64,000 nt of DNA from Streptomyces sp. NRRL F-5122 (GCF_001507435.1 NZ_LMWH01000116.1:186001-250000); one strand, 5' to 3'. Shown: positions 26,786-36,259, counted from the stretch's first letter. The notes: generated by a model not told the origin, from the letters alone. Numbers and translations are program-made.

Positions 26786-28252
26786 ATGCAGTCCCTGGAG
26801 CGGATCGACCGCTACCGCTTGGAACGACGCCTGGGCAGCGGCGCGTTCGGCGTCGTCTGGCTTGCCCACGACGACGTCCTCGAGGCGCCCGTCGCCGTGA
26901 AGGTGCTTGCCGAGAACTGGGCCCACCGGCTGGATGTCCGGGAGCGGTTCCTGTCCGAGGCGCGCCTGCTGCGCCGGGCCGGCTCGAGCCGGGTGGTGCA
27001 GGTCTACGACATCGGCGAGCTCCCCGACGGCAGACCCTACTTCGTCATGGAGTACGCCGACGGCGGCACGCTCGCCGACCGGATCACGGGCAGCCCGCTT
27101 GCCGTGGCGGAGGCCCTGAGCCTGACGGCCCTGGCCGCCCGCTCCGCGGCCGCGCTGCACGACGCCGGAATCGTGCACCGGGACATCAAGCCCTCCAACG
27201 TCCTCCTTCGGACCGCGCACGACGGCTCCACCAGGCTGCTGCTCGCGGATCTCGGGCTGGCCAAGAGCCTCGCCCAGGCCTCGGGACTCACCATGGCCGC
27301 CGGTTCCGCCGGATACGCGGCGCCCGAGCAGTCCGAACCCGGCTCCGGCATCGACGCGCGGGCGGACGTCTACAGCCTGGGGGCCCTCGGCTATCACCTG
27401 CTCACCGGCACGGTCCCCGCACGTCCGGGCCGGGTGGAGCCCCCCGACCGGTTTCGCCCCGACCTGCCGGCCGAGGTCCAGCGGGCGATCCTTCGGGCCA
27501 TGGACCTCGAGCGCGAGCGGCGCTGGCCGACCGCCGAGGCCTTCGCGGACGCGCTCGACCGGCTTGCGGACGTCTCCGGCACCTCGGGGCCCGAGCAGCG
27601 CGGCCGCCGACGGGAGGCGGTCGACTCGGCGCCCGAGCGGCCCGGTAGCCGACGGGAGGCGGTCGCCTCGGCCCCCGAGCAGCCCGGCCGCCGTCGTAGC
27701 GCCCTGGTCCTCACGCTGGCCGCCCTGGTCGTCGCGGGTGCCGCCGCAGCCGGCACCACCGTGCTGCTGCGGCAGCATCCGGCGGCGGATGTGAAGGTCC
27801 AGGACTCCACCGGGCGTGTGCACGCGATCGTGCCCGCGTCCTGGGGGCGCCAGTTGCGCGACGCAGGCTGGAACCCGGAGTCACTGGGCCTGCCGACGGG
27901 GCATGAGCCCGCCCTCGCGGTCGCCGACGACCTCTCGCGCTGGCAGGACCTGGGCACCGGCGCGAACGGCGCCTTCATCGGGTTGAGCGAGCACGGGGAC
28001 CTCACGGCCAAGGTGCGCGCGATCAACCACAAGGACTGCCACTACCAGGGCGGCCGTGACTACCGCGGCACCGACTGGCAGGGGGCCGTACGCACCTGGA
28101 CCGACTGCGCGGGCGGCGGCGGGTCCGTCACGGAGGCCGCGCTGAAGCCCGTCGCCGGCACCGGTGGTTCGCAGATGTACGTACAGCTGCGCCAGGACGG
28201 CGGCACCGATGAGACCGACCGGGTTCTGGACTCCGTACGGCTCAGCGGGTGA
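26786..28252 (+). CDS. transmembrane Ser/Thr protein kinase with extracellular sensor
   Basis: A 488-residue Hanks-type kinase. Cytoplasmic domain (about 8-265): LGSGAFGVVW, VAVKVL, HRDIKPSNVLL, DLG in place of DFG, and GYAAPEQ. A juxtamembrane linker holds two near-identical 14-residue repeats plus a partial third (268-309), then one helix (about 306-328) and a 160-residue extracellular domain with SWGRQLRDAGWNP and two Cys (KDCHY, TDCAG). No PASTA repeats. ATG at 26786 lies just after a CATGAT -10-like element, so it may be leaderless. Its divergent partner is the ECF sigma factor, a likely phosphorylation target (inference). Confidence 0.9.
   Translation: MQSLERIDRYRLERRLGSGAFGVVWLAHDDVLEAPVAVKVLAENWAHRLDVRERFLSEARLLRRAGSSRVVQVYDIGELPDGRPYFVMEYADGGTLADRITGSPLAVAEALSLTALAARSAAALHDAGIVHRDIKPSNVLLRTAHDGSTRLLLADLGLAKSLAQASGLTMAAGSAGYAAPEQSEPGSGIDARADVYSLGALGYHLLTGTVPARPGRVEPPDRFRPDLPAEVQRAILRAMDLERERRWPTAEAFADALDRLADVSGTSGPEQRGRRREAVDSAPERPGSRREAVASAPEQPGRRRSALVLTLAALVVAGAAAAGTTVLLRQHPAADVKVQDSTGRVHAIVPASWGRQLRDAGWNPESLGLPTGHEPALAVADDLSRWQDLGTGANGAFIGLSEHGDLTAKVRAINHKDCHYQGGRDYRGTDWQGAVRTWTDCAGGGGSVTEAALKPVAGTGGSQMYVQLRQDGGTDETDRVLDSVRLSG
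27587..27700 (+). repeat. 42-bp in-frame tandem repeats in kinase linker
   Basis: Two full 42-bp units (27587-27628, 27629-27670) and a partial third (to about 27700) encode variants of APEQPGRRREAVAS. They lengthen the basic linker between kinase domain and membrane helix and could vary in copy number between strains. Confidence 0.75.
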
Positions 28253-28402
28253 CAACCGTCACGCCGCGGCCGTCGGCGCGCCCGGAGGCCGGACAATGTA
28301 CGCGAACTTTTCCGCACCGGAGCGCATCGGACAGAGAGGACGGGCAGACGGCACCGTCCCCACGCGCCCGGCGTGTGCGGTGAGTTTCGAGGAGCGACAG
28401 AC

Positions 28403-29128
28403 ATGGTGACCTTCCGACGCGCCACGGCGGACCAGGCTTCCGACGGCACGGCCCCCTTCCTGACGGCACGGCGTGCGGTGTCCGCGCTGGGCGCACTCGC
28501 CGCCCTGGGCCTGCTCACCGCCTGCGGCGACAACCATGCCACGAGCAGCGCCCCGGAGAAGCTGCCCGGGGCGGCACAGCCCGCCACCGGCGACCGCACG
28601 AGCGCCGACGGCAGCGCGACGAGCACGGCCGGCACCGAGCCCACGACCACGGCATCGGACAGCCCCGACACGGCGGCCTCCGCGTCGAGCGACAAGGGCG
28701 GGGCCGCCGGCAGCCGCTGCCATACGTCCGAGCTGCGCGCCACGGTGGGCCGCAACAACCCGGGTGCCGGCCAGGAGAACTTCCCGCTCGTCCTCACCAA
28801 CAACTCCGGGCGCACATGCACCGTCGACGGCTACCCGGGTGCCGCCTTCGTGGACGCCTCCGGCAAGCAGCTGGGTCCGGATCCCAAGCGCAGCACCGGG
28901 AGCCCCACGAAGATCACGCTGGCGCCGGGCAAGAGCGCCTGGGCCGGACTGACCTTCTCCAACCCCGAGATCAGCGAGGCCGACAAGGCCACGCCCGCGG
29001 CGATCCTGATCACCCCGCCCGACGAGAAGGACTCCCTGAAGGTCAAGTGGTCCGGCGGTCCGGTCCCCGTCTCGGGCAACTCCTCCACGGTGTCCCTGAC
29101 CGTCTTCAGCGCCGGGACCGGCGCCTGA
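28403..29128 (+). CDS. DUF4232-domain lipoprotein
   Basis: A 241-residue lipoprotein. After a 25-residue polar head comes a signal sequence ending in the lipobox LLTAC (Cys at about 41). A Ser/Thr/Ala-rich linker follows (about 45-105), then a DUF4232 domain (about 107-241; RCHTSELRATVGRNNPGAGQ, LVLTNNSGRTCTVDGYPG). Such domains are common on actinomycete surface proteins and have no known activity. It lies 150 bp after the kinase gene on the same strand. ATG at 28403 follows GAGGAGCGACAGAC. Confidence 0.85.
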   Translation: MVTFRRATADQASDGTAPFLTARRAVSALGALAALGLLTACGDNHATSSAPEKLPGAAQPATGDRTSADGSATSTAGTEPTTTASDSPDTAASASSDKGGAAGSRCHTSELRATVGRNNPGAGQENFPLVLTNNSGRTCTVDGYPGAAFVDASGKQLGPDPKRSTGSPTKITLAPGKSAWAGLTFSNPEISEADKATPAAILITPPDEKDSLKVKWSGGPVPVSGNSSTVSLTVFSAGTGA

Positions 29129-29143
29129 CCCCTCTTCCCCCGA

Positions 29144-29171
29144 CCCCGCTGTCCGCTCGCCGGCAGCGGGG
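29144..29171 (+). terminator. terminator after lipoprotein gene
   Basis: 8-bp perfect arms CCCCGCTG (29144-29151) and CAGCGGGG (29164-29171), 12-nt loop, then TTCGTC. Confidence 0.65.
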
Positions 29172-29319
29172 TTCGTCATGGAACCGCAGCGGTTGTCACA
29201 GGACGGCAACACGTCCCCGGCTTTGCGATCTTTCCGCCGCTCCCCGCTCATCGAACCCGTCGACCCACACCGCAGAGGGCTCCTTCCGGGAGCCGCGCGA
29301 CGAGGAAACGGGGACGACG

Positions 29320-30585
29320 ATGAACGGCATCACACGCAGGCGTCTGCTGACCGCCGGGGCGACGGCGGGCGCCCTGGGCGCACTGTCCGCCTGTGCTCCC
29401 GGCGGCTGGTCGGTCGGCGGGGGGAGCACCGAGGGCGGCGAGGGCTCCGCCGGCGGCAAGGGCACCGTCGAGGCCCGGCCGCTGAAACCGATCGGCGACG
29501 GCTCCACCGCCGACACGGGCGCGCAGCCGCACCAGCCCACGGTGGAACGGCTGAAGCCCGGTCAGCGGCCCCCGCAGTTCGTGGTGTTCTCCTGGGACGG
29601 CGCCGGCGAACTCAGCAACCAGCTCTTCTCCCGCTTCCGCAAGGTCGCGTCCGACCACGGGGCCTCGATGACCTTCTTCCTCAGCGGCATCTACACGCTG
29701 CCCGAGTCCAAGAAGGACCTCTACCGTCCGCCGCGGCACCCGGTCGGCGCCTCCGCGATCGGCTACCTCGCGGACCGGCACATCCACGCCACGCTCCAGC
29801 AGGTGCGCGCGGCCTGGCTGGAGGGGCACGAGATCGGCACCCACTTCAACGGTCACTTCTGCGGTGCCGACGGGGTGCGCAACTGGTCGCCGGCCGAGTG
29901 GAGGAGCGAGATCGACCAGGCGATGAGCTTCGTCACCGAGTGGAAGACCAACACCGGCTTCACGGACCTCGACCCGCTGCCCTTCGATTACCGCAAGGAG
30001 CTGATCGGCGGTCGCACCCCGTGTCTGGAGGGCCAGGGCAACCTGCTGCCCACCGCGGCGGCGCTCGGCTGGAAGTACGACGCCAGCTCGCCCGGCGGCC
30101 TGCAGATCTGGCCCGGGAAGGTGCAGGGCGGGCGGATCTGGGACTTCCCCCTGCAGTCCATACCGTTCTCCGGCCACTCCTTCCAGGTCCTGTCGATGGA
30201 CTACAACATGATGGCCAACCAGTCCGCCGGTAACCCTCTGGGCGACAGCGCGCAGTACGACGCCTGGCGCGTCCAGGCCCGCGACACATATCTGGCCGGG
30301 TTCCGGCGCGCACACGACACCAACCGTGCGCCCTTCTTCATCGGCAACCACTTCGAGCGCTGGAACGGCGGTATCTACATGGATGCCGTGGAGGAGGCCA
30401 TCGGGCGGATGGCACAGTACGACGACGTGCGCTTCATGTCCTTCCGGCAGCTGGTGCAGTGGCTGGAGGCGCAGGACCCCGCCGTCCTCGGGAAGTTGCG
30501 GACCCTCAATCCGGGACAATCGCCGACCGGCGGCTGGGAGGAGTTCCTGGGGGTGCCCGCGTCCCCGACGGCGACCCCGTCCTGA
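29320..30585 (+). CDS. Tat-exported polysaccharide-deacetylase-like lipoprotein
   Basis: A 421-residue exported protein. The twin-arginine head MNGITRRRLLTAG and lipobox LSAC (Cys at about 25) indicate Tat export and lipid anchoring. A Gly/Ser linker runs to about residue 80. The rest is a NodB-like deacetylase fold: FSWDGAGE near the first metal Asp, EIGTHFNGHFCG for the metal His pair, and a late FFIGNHFERW. Core spacing differs from classic NodB, so activity is not assured. It probably works on cell-wall or capsule sugars. ATG at 29320 follows GAGGAAACG. Confidence 0.82.
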   Translation: MNGITRRRLLTAGATAGALGALSACAPGGWSVGGGSTEGGEGSAGGKGTVEARPLKPIGDGSTADTGAQPHQPTVERLKPGQRPPQFVVFSWDGAGELSNQLFSRFRKVASDHGASMTFFLSGIYTLPESKKDLYRPPRHPVGASAIGYLADRHIHATLQQVRAAWLEGHEIGTHFNGHFCGADGVRNWSPAEWRSEIDQAMSFVTEWKTNTGFTDLDPLPFDYRKELIGGRTPCLEGQGNLLPTAAALGWKYDASSPGGLQIWPGKVQGGRIWDFPLQSIPFSGHSFQVLSMDYNMMANQSAGNPLGDSAQYDAWRVQARDTYLAGFRRAHDTNRAPFFIGNHFERWNGGIYMDAVEEAIGRMAQYDDVRFMSFRQLVQWLEAQDPAVLGKLRTLNPGQSPTGGWEEFLGVPASPTATPS

Positions 30586-30624
30586 CCGGCGCTCTCCGCC
30601 CGTCGGCGCTGTAGCGTCTGCGAC

Positions 30625-31434
30625 ATGGATCACGTGGGGCGGTTCGAGGGGTACGGCATCCTGATCACCGGCGCGGCGCGCGGCATCGGCGCCGCGACCG
30701 CACGGCGCCTCGCTCAGGAGGGCGCCGCCGTGCTCGTCGCCGACGTGGACGCCGCGGAGGGCGAGAAGACCGCGGGGGTGCTGCGCGAGCAGGGCGCGCG
30801 GGCCGAGGCGTTCCGGTGCGACGTCACGGACCGGGCCGACGTGGAGGCGGCGGTCGCCCATGCCGTCGAGGTCTTCGGCACGCTGGACGTCCTGGTCAAC
30901 AACGCCTACGGCTGTACCCCCGACGCCGCGCTCTTCGAGGACGAGTCCGACGAGGTGTGGGCGCGCGACATCGACCGGACCCTGACCGGCGCGTACCGCT
31001 GCAGCCGCGCGGCGCTGCCACATCTCGTCGCCTCGGGGCGCGGAGCCATCGTCAACATCGGCTCGGTCAACGGCGCCCAGGACTTCGGCAACCACGCCTA
31101 CAGCGCCGCGAAGGCGGGCCTCGCGTCCCTCACCCGCACTCTCGCCGGACACGCGGCCCCCCGCGGCGTCCGGGTCAACCTCGTGGTGCCCGGTACGGTC
31201 CGCACCACCGGGTGGGAAGGCCGTGACGCGGAACTGGACGCGGTGAGCCGGCTCTACCCGCTGGGCCGGATCGGGGAGCCGGAGGACATCGCGGCCGCCG
31301 TCGCGTTCCTCGCCTCGCGGGACGCCGCGTGGATCACGGGAACGGCGCTGCACGTCGACGGCGGTCTGCTCGCGGTGAACACCGGGTTCCACCAGGCTCT
31401 GCGGGCCGTCGCGGAGAGCGGCTCCAGGCCCTAG
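30625..31434 (+). CDS. SDR-family oxidoreductase
   Basis: A 269-residue classical short-chain dehydrogenase. Cofactor motif TGAARGIG (about 15-22), NNAYG (about 92-96, variant of NNAG), catalytic Ser in NIGSVNGAQ (about 145) and YSAAK (about 160-164). C-terminal ITGTALHVDGG confirms an intact end. It starts 40 bp after the deacetylase-like gene and could be co-transcribed. NAD(H) is suggested by the acidic VADVDAAE after the second strand. Substrate unknown. Confidence 0.9.
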   Translation: MDHVGRFEGYGILITGAARGIGAATARRLAQEGAAVLVADVDAAEGEKTAGVLREQGARAEAFRCDVTDRADVEAAVAHAVEVFGTLDVLVNNAYGCTPDAALFEDESDEVWARDIDRTLTGAYRCSRAALPHLVASGRGAIVNIGSVNGAQDFGNHAYSAAKAGLASLTRTLAGHAAPRGVRVNLVVPGTVRTTGWEGRDAELDAVSRLYPLGRIGEPEDIAAAVAFLASRDAAWITGTALHVDGGLLAVNTGFHQALRAVAESGSRP

Positions 31435-32234
31435 GGAAACCGGTGGCCGCGCGGGCGTACGGCACCGACAGCCACCGACCCGGTCCGACGATCAGGTGAA
31501 GGGCTTGGTCCGCTCGGCCGTGCGGGAGGTACACGAGCGGGGCACGGGGAAGACAATGCAGTCCCCCTCCCTTCAGGACCGCACGATGACCCAGCTCACC
31601 GGACAGCGCGCCGTTCGCGGTGCCGCGCTCCTCGCCGATCCGCCGCCGGACCAGGGCACGTCCCTGGCCCGGCGGGAGCGCGGGATGCCCGGCCCGGAAG
31701 GGCTGCCGCCCGTCGCCGGGAGCACGGACGGGACGGTCGCCCGCGCCCACCGGGCCTTCGGTGTGACCGACCGTATGACGGTGGTCGCCGTGTGTGCCGT
31801 CGGTCGGCCGGCCCCGGACGGGGCCGCCGGTCTCCGGGGCCGGGCGGTCCCGCCGTCGCTGCGCGAGGCGGCACGGGAGACCGCGGTGGCCGCCGCCTTG
31901 GCGCACGGAGCGGCCCCACGGGGCTCGGGGGCTCCGTCGCGCAAGGCGGTCGCCACGGCGCGCTGCACCTGCGAACACCGGGCCCGCTGATGCCCGGCAC
32001 ACCGGCGCCGCGGGATCTCCGTGGCCGCGTCCTCACGTAGCGTGGAAGAGAGGAGGTGGGGCACCGCCCTGGCCGCGGTGAGTCGCAACACGGCGACCCT
32101 GCAGGGTGCGGGGCCGCCGGCCCGTGCCGAACCCGGACGCACCCTGTCCGCGGGATGCCCTCGCGGAACGCCGCCGATCCGCGGCGGGGACAGGTCCGCC
32201 GTCCGGAGAGCCGAATCCGAGACGAGAGGTGGCC
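31435..32234. other. 800-bp interval before the glycosyltransferase pair
   Basis: Apart from the malic-enzyme-like remnant (31586-31990) no gene is recognised. GAGAGG (32224-32229) provides the ribosome-binding site of the downstream gene. I saw no clear promoter or terminator. Confidence 0.4.
31586..31990 (+). pseudogene. possible remnant of malic enzyme (N- and C-terminal pieces)
   Basis: The frame from ATG 31586 contains LADPPPDQGTSLARRERG followed by EGLPPV, which lines up with the malic-enzyme N-terminal pattern (LL..P..NKGTAFT..ER..LGL.GLLPP) with several conserved residues changed. The end (LREAARETAVAAALAHGAAP) resembles the C-terminal helix of the same family. The whole NAD-binding and catalytic middle is missing. 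I read it as a heavily deleted, decayed gene; a chance match over a G+C-rich ORF is the alternative. Confidence 0.4.
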
Positions 32235-35129
32235 GTGTCGATCGATACCCCCGAGGCAGGCGCCGCGGTGCCGGACATCAGCGTCGTCGTCATCGTGTAC
32301 AACGATGCCCGGCGCCTCCCGGCAGCAGTGCGCTCCGTACTCGACCAGACACTGCGCAACGTCGAAGTGATCGTCGTCGACGACTGCTCGACCGACGGCT
32401 CCTACGGTGTCGCGCAGCAACTTGCCCTCGGTCACCCCGGTCGCGTGCGCGCGATCCGGCTGGCGGAGAACAGCGGCGGCTGCGGAGAGCCCCGCAACCA
32501 GGGCTTGGCCGTGGCGCGCGGGCGCTATGTGATGTTCCTGGACAGCGACGACAGCCTCGAACCCAATGCCTGCCGCAACATGCTCGAAGCGGGCGACCGC
32601 ACCGGTGCGGATCTGGTCTCCGGACTGTGCGTCCGGGTGCACACCGACAGCAGGCACGACAAGAGGGTCCCCTGGTACCCGTGGCTGTACCGGTCCACAC
32701 GGACCGTCGAGTCCATCGCCGAGCTGCCGGACCTGTTCGTCTTCGACACCCTGTCGACCAACAAGTGCTACCGGCGCGAGTTCCTCGTCGAGAACGAGCT
32801 CACCTTCCCGCGGGGCATCCACTACGAGGACCTGCTGTTCTCGGCACAGGCCTATCTGGCGGCCGGACGGATCACGCTGATCCCCAACACCGTCTACTTC
32901 TGGCACGTGGTAGAGAAGTCCACCACCAAGTCGATCAGCAACCGGCGTCACGAGATCAACAACTTCACGGACCGGCTGGAGATCCACCGCCGGATCGACG
33001 CCGTGCTGGACCGGCGCGGACTCGACGGGCTCAAGCTGCACAAGGACATCAAGTTCCTCAAGCACGACCTCGTCCTCTACCTGCGCGAACTGCCCTTCCT
33101 CGACGACGACTACCGGCACCGCTTCGCTGAGCTGGCCCGTGGCTACGTCCAGGACTTCCCTGAGGAGGCGTACGCCGAGCTGGACCGGGTGCACGCGATC
33201 TGTGCCCACCTGCTGATGCGGGAGGACTGGGACAACCTGATGCCGGCCGTGGACACGCTGATCAACCGGAACAAGATCTCCGCTCCGCTCGTCCAGCGCG
33301 AGGGCCGTGTCTACTGGTGCGACCAGTACCTGGACGACCCGAAGGCGCGGGCGGTCATGGACGTCACGGGCCTCGGCCACCACGGCAAGCCGCTGGAGGG
33401 GATGTTCCTGCGCAACCTGCTCACCGGTTACGCCGTGCGCGGGGATCTGGTGGTGCTCGAGGGCGCGATGGTCAATCCACTGCACACGGTCGCCGCCGAC
33501 GCGGACCTCACCGCCGAGTTGGAGTTCCGGGCCCGCCGCCGCAGCCTGCAGATGTTCCGGTTCCCGGTGCGGACGGTGCGTCATGAGGGCGGCAGGATCA
33601 CGTGGCAGGCCGTTGTCCCCCTGTCGGCGCGGTTCCGGCCGCTCGGCGTCGTCGACGAGGTGTGGGACGTGCGGATGCATCTGACGGCCGACGGGAAGAG
33701 GACGACCACCCGGCTCACCGCCGGTCGCGTCGATCTGGAGAACGCCGCGTCCGTGCCCGTGCAGCCCCGGCTCAGCCGGCTCGTGGCCGACCGGCTCGAA
33801 CCCCAGGTCTCCGCCAAGGGGCATCTCGCCTTCCGGCTCACCCAGCAGGGCACCGCGGCCCGGCACGGCCGGGCCGTCGTGGACCGGAACCTGCACGGCC
33901 CGGCGGCGAGGACGATCAAGGGCTCCTACCGCATGCTCCGGGCCGTCAGAAGGGACCTGGCCTCGGGCGCGCGCAAGGTCCAGGTGTACCACCGCATGCT
34001 CCGGCTGCTCCCGGTCCGCAAGGGTACCGTCGTCTTCGAGAGCCACCTGGGCCGGCAGTACAGCGACAGTCCGCGGGCCATCCACGAGGAACTGCGCCGT
34101 CGCCGGCTGCCCGTCACCGCCATCTGGTCCTACTCGGGCGCGAGGCCCGAGGGGTTCCCCGAGGACGCCGAACTCGTCCGCCGGTGGTCCTGGCGCTACC
34201 TGAGGGCGCTGGCGCAGGCCGAGTTCTGGATCGACAACCAGGGCTTCCCGCTGCGGTTGGCCAAACGCCCGGAGACCACGTACATCCAGACGTGGCACGG
34301 TTCGGCCCTGAAACGGATGGGGTTCGACGAGCCCACCCACCGCGTGATGTCGGAGCAGGAACAGCGTTCCTACCAAGAGGCGCTGGACCGCTTCGACCAC
34401 TTCGTGGTCCGCAGCGAGCACGATGTCCGCACCCTGGGCCGGGCCTACCGCCTCCCCGAGGAGAAGCTGCTGCGCACCGGGTATCCCCGCAACGACGTTC
34501 TTGTGCGGGCGGCCCGTGACCATCGCGCGCCGGACGCGGAACTGCGCCGGCTCGCCGAACGCCTCGGTGTCCGCCCGGACCGCCGTGCGGTGCTGTACGC
34601 GCCGACGTTCCGCGCCCGCCCCGACGGCGCGGTCAGAGCCTTCGAATTCCCCTTCGACGTGGAACGGTTCGCCGAGCGCTTCGGTGACCGGTACACCCTG
34701 CTGGTGCGTTCCCACTACCTGAACCGGGTAGCTCTGCCGCCGTCGGTGGCGGACCGGGTGATCGATGTGACCGGTGAACCGGACATCACCCCGCTCCTGC
34801 TGCTCGCCGACGCCCTGATCACCGATTACTCCTCCGTGATGTTCGACTACGCGCTGCTGCGCCGGCCGCTCGTGTTCTACGCCTACGACTGGGAGGAGTA
34901 CTCCGAGGACATGCGCGGCACGTACTTCGACCTCCTTCAGGAGGCCCCAGGCCCGGTGGCGCGTACCGAGGACGAACTGTTCGCCGCGGTGTCGGACCTG
35001 CCCGCGGTGGTCACCCAGTACGAGGCGCAGCTCAAGGAGTTCGTGGACAAGTACGGCGAGTACGATCGCGGGGACGCGGCGGCTCGCATCGTGGACCGTT
35101 TCTTCGGCCCTGCGGGAGAGGCCCGATGA
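32235..35129 (+). CDS. GT2 glycosyltransferase fused to CDP-glycerol glycerophosphotransferase
   Basis: A 964-residue bifunctional enzyme. Residues about 12-250 form a GT2 domain: ISVVVIVYNDARR, VVDDCSTDGS, FLDSDDS and the acceptor-loop region YEDLLF. A middle region (about 260-590) is unassigned. Residues about 600-955 are a TagF/TagB-like glycerophosphotransferase: TWHGSALKRMG, SSVMFDYALL, RDFV-like KEFVDKYGEYD. No membrane helix or signal peptide. Together they would build a teichoic-acid-like poly(polyol phosphate) decorated with sugar. GTG at 32235 (GTG 32229 is an alternative). The downstream GT4 start overlaps its stop. Confidence 0.88.
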   Translation: MSIDTPEAGAAVPDISVVVIVYNDARRLPAAVRSVLDQTLRNVEVIVVDDCSTDGSYGVAQQLALGHPGRVRAIRLAENSGGCGEPRNQGLAVARGRYVMFLDSDDSLEPNACRNMLEAGDRTGADLVSGLCVRVHTDSRHDKRVPWYPWLYRSTRTVESIAELPDLFVFDTLSTNKCYRREFLVENELTFPRGIHYEDLLFSAQAYLAAGRITLIPNTVYFWHVVEKSTTKSISNRRHEINNFTDRLEIHRRIDAVLDRRGLDGLKLHKDIKFLKHDLVLYLRELPFLDDDYRHRFAELARGYVQDFPEEAYAELDRVHAICAHLLMREDWDNLMPAVDTLINRNKISAPLVQREGRVYWCDQYLDDPKARAVMDVTGLGHHGKPLEGMFLRNLLTGYAVRGDLVVLEGAMVNPLHTVAADADLTAELEFRARRRSLQMFRFPVRTVRHEGGRITWQAVVPLSARFRPLGVVDEVWDVRMHLTADGKRTTTRLTAGRVDLENAASVPVQPRLSRLVADRLEPQVSAKGHLAFRLTQQGTAARHGRAVVDRNLHGPAARTIKGSYRMLRAVRRDLASGARKVQVYHRMLRLLPVRKGTVVFESHLGRQYSDSPRAIHEELRRRRLPVTAIWSYSGARPEGFPEDAELVRRWSWRYLRALAQAEFWIDNQGFPLRLAKRPETTYIQTWHGSALKRMGFDEPTHRVMSEQEQRSYQEALDRFDHFVVRSEHDVRTLGRAYRLPEEKLLRTGYPRNDVLVRAARDHRAPDAELRRLAERLGVRPDRRAVLYAPTFRARPDGAVRAFEFPFDVERFAERFGDRYTLLVRSHYLNRVALPPSVADRVIDVTGEPDITPLLLLADALITDYSSVMFDYALLRRPLVFYAYDWEEYSEDMRGTYFDLLQEAPGPVARTEDELFAAVSDLPAVVTQYEAQLKEFVDKYGEYDRGDAAARIVDRFFGPAGEAR

Positions 35130-36259
35130 CGCAGCGTGAGATCTTCTTCGTCGCCAACGAGGTCAACGAGCTCGGCGGCGTGGGCCGCTGGCAGGCCCAG
35201 ATGGCCCGGCTGCTCGCGGAGCGCGGCCATCGGGTCCGGATCATCGGCATCGCCCCGCCCGAGGTGGCGATGGACCTCGGCGAGGATCCGCCGTTCGAGA
35301 CGCTCACCCTGTACGACCGCCGGCCCCCGGGCCGGCGCAGGCCCCGCTTCCCGCTCGGCGGCATCGATCCGGCCGTCCGGCGCCAGGAGGCGGACATGCG
35401 CGCCGCCGCCGAACGCATGTCCCAGCTGTTCCGGGCCGCGGCCTCCGGGGCGGTGATCGTCGTGACGCAGGTCTGGGCGATGGAGTGGGTGGCGTTCGCG
35501 GACACCGCCGGGCATCCGGTGATCGGTATGAGCCACGAATCCTTCGAAGCCTCCAGGCGCTCCTCGCGCTTCGCGCGTGTGCGCAGTCACTACAAGGACG
35601 TGGACCGGCTGCTGGTCCTCACCCAGGAGGACGCCGACCGCTGGGTGGCGGAGGGCCTCAACAACGTCGGCTTCATGCCGAACCCGCTGCCGCTGACGCC
35701 CGTCGCCCCCTCGCCGCGCACCGAGAAGGTGGTGGCCAGCATCGGCCGGCTCAGCCATGCGAAGGGCATCGACCTGCTGCTGGACGTCTGGGCCGAGGCC
35801 GCACCGCGACAGCCGGGCTGGATCCTGCGCATCTACGGCTCGGGGGAACACGAGGGCGTGCTGCGGCAGCAGTGCACGGAGCTCGGGCTCGACGACTCGG
35901 TGGAGTGGGCGGGGCGGACCGACGATGTCACCGCGGTGCTCGCGCGGTCGTCGGTGTTCGTGCAGTCCTCGCGCGGCGAGGGCTTTCCGCTCGTCCTGCT
36001 CGAGGCGATGGCCTGCGGGGTGCCGTGTGCCGCGTTCGACTGTTCTCCCGGGGTGCGCGAGATCGTCGCCGACGGCGAGGACGGGCTGCTGGCCCGGCAC
36101 GGCAACACCTCCGAACTCGCACGTCATCTGGTGCGGTTGATGTCCGACGAGAGTCTCCGCGACACGATGGGGGAGAAGGCGCGGCAGAACGTGCGGCGCT
36201 TCGCCCCCGAAGTGATCACCCGTCGCTGGGAGGAGCTCTTCGACTTCCTGGAGCGCTGA
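35126..36259 (+). CDS. GT4-family glycosyltransferase
   Basis: A 377-residue GT-B glycosyltransferase. N-terminal acceptor part has NEVNELGGVGRWQAQMARLL; C-terminal GT4 donor site has SIGRLSHAKGIDLLLD (about 201-216) and SRGEGFPLVLLEAMACGVP (about 283-301). ATG at 35126 overlaps the previous stop by 4 nt, so it is translationally coupled to the CDP-glycerol polymerase and probably adds sugar to the same polymer. A 10-bp terminator follows. Confidence 0.9.
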   Translation: MTQREIFFVANEVNELGGVGRWQAQMARLLAERGHRVRIIGIAPPEVAMDLGEDPPFETLTLYDRRPPGRRRPRFPLGGIDPAVRRQEADMRAAAERMSQLFRAAASGAVIVVTQVWAMEWVAFADTAGHPVIGMSHESFEASRRSSRFARVRSHYKDVDRLLVLTQEDADRWVAEGLNNVGFMPNPLPLTPVAPSPRTEKVVASIGRLSHAKGIDLLLDVWAEAAPRQPGWILRIYGSGEHEGVLRQQCTELGLDDSVEWAGRTDDVTAVLARSSVFVQSSRGEGFPLVLLEAMACGVPCAAFDCSPGVREIVADGEDGLLARHGNTSELARHLVRLMSDESLRDTMGEKARQNVRRFAPEVITRRWEELFDFLER

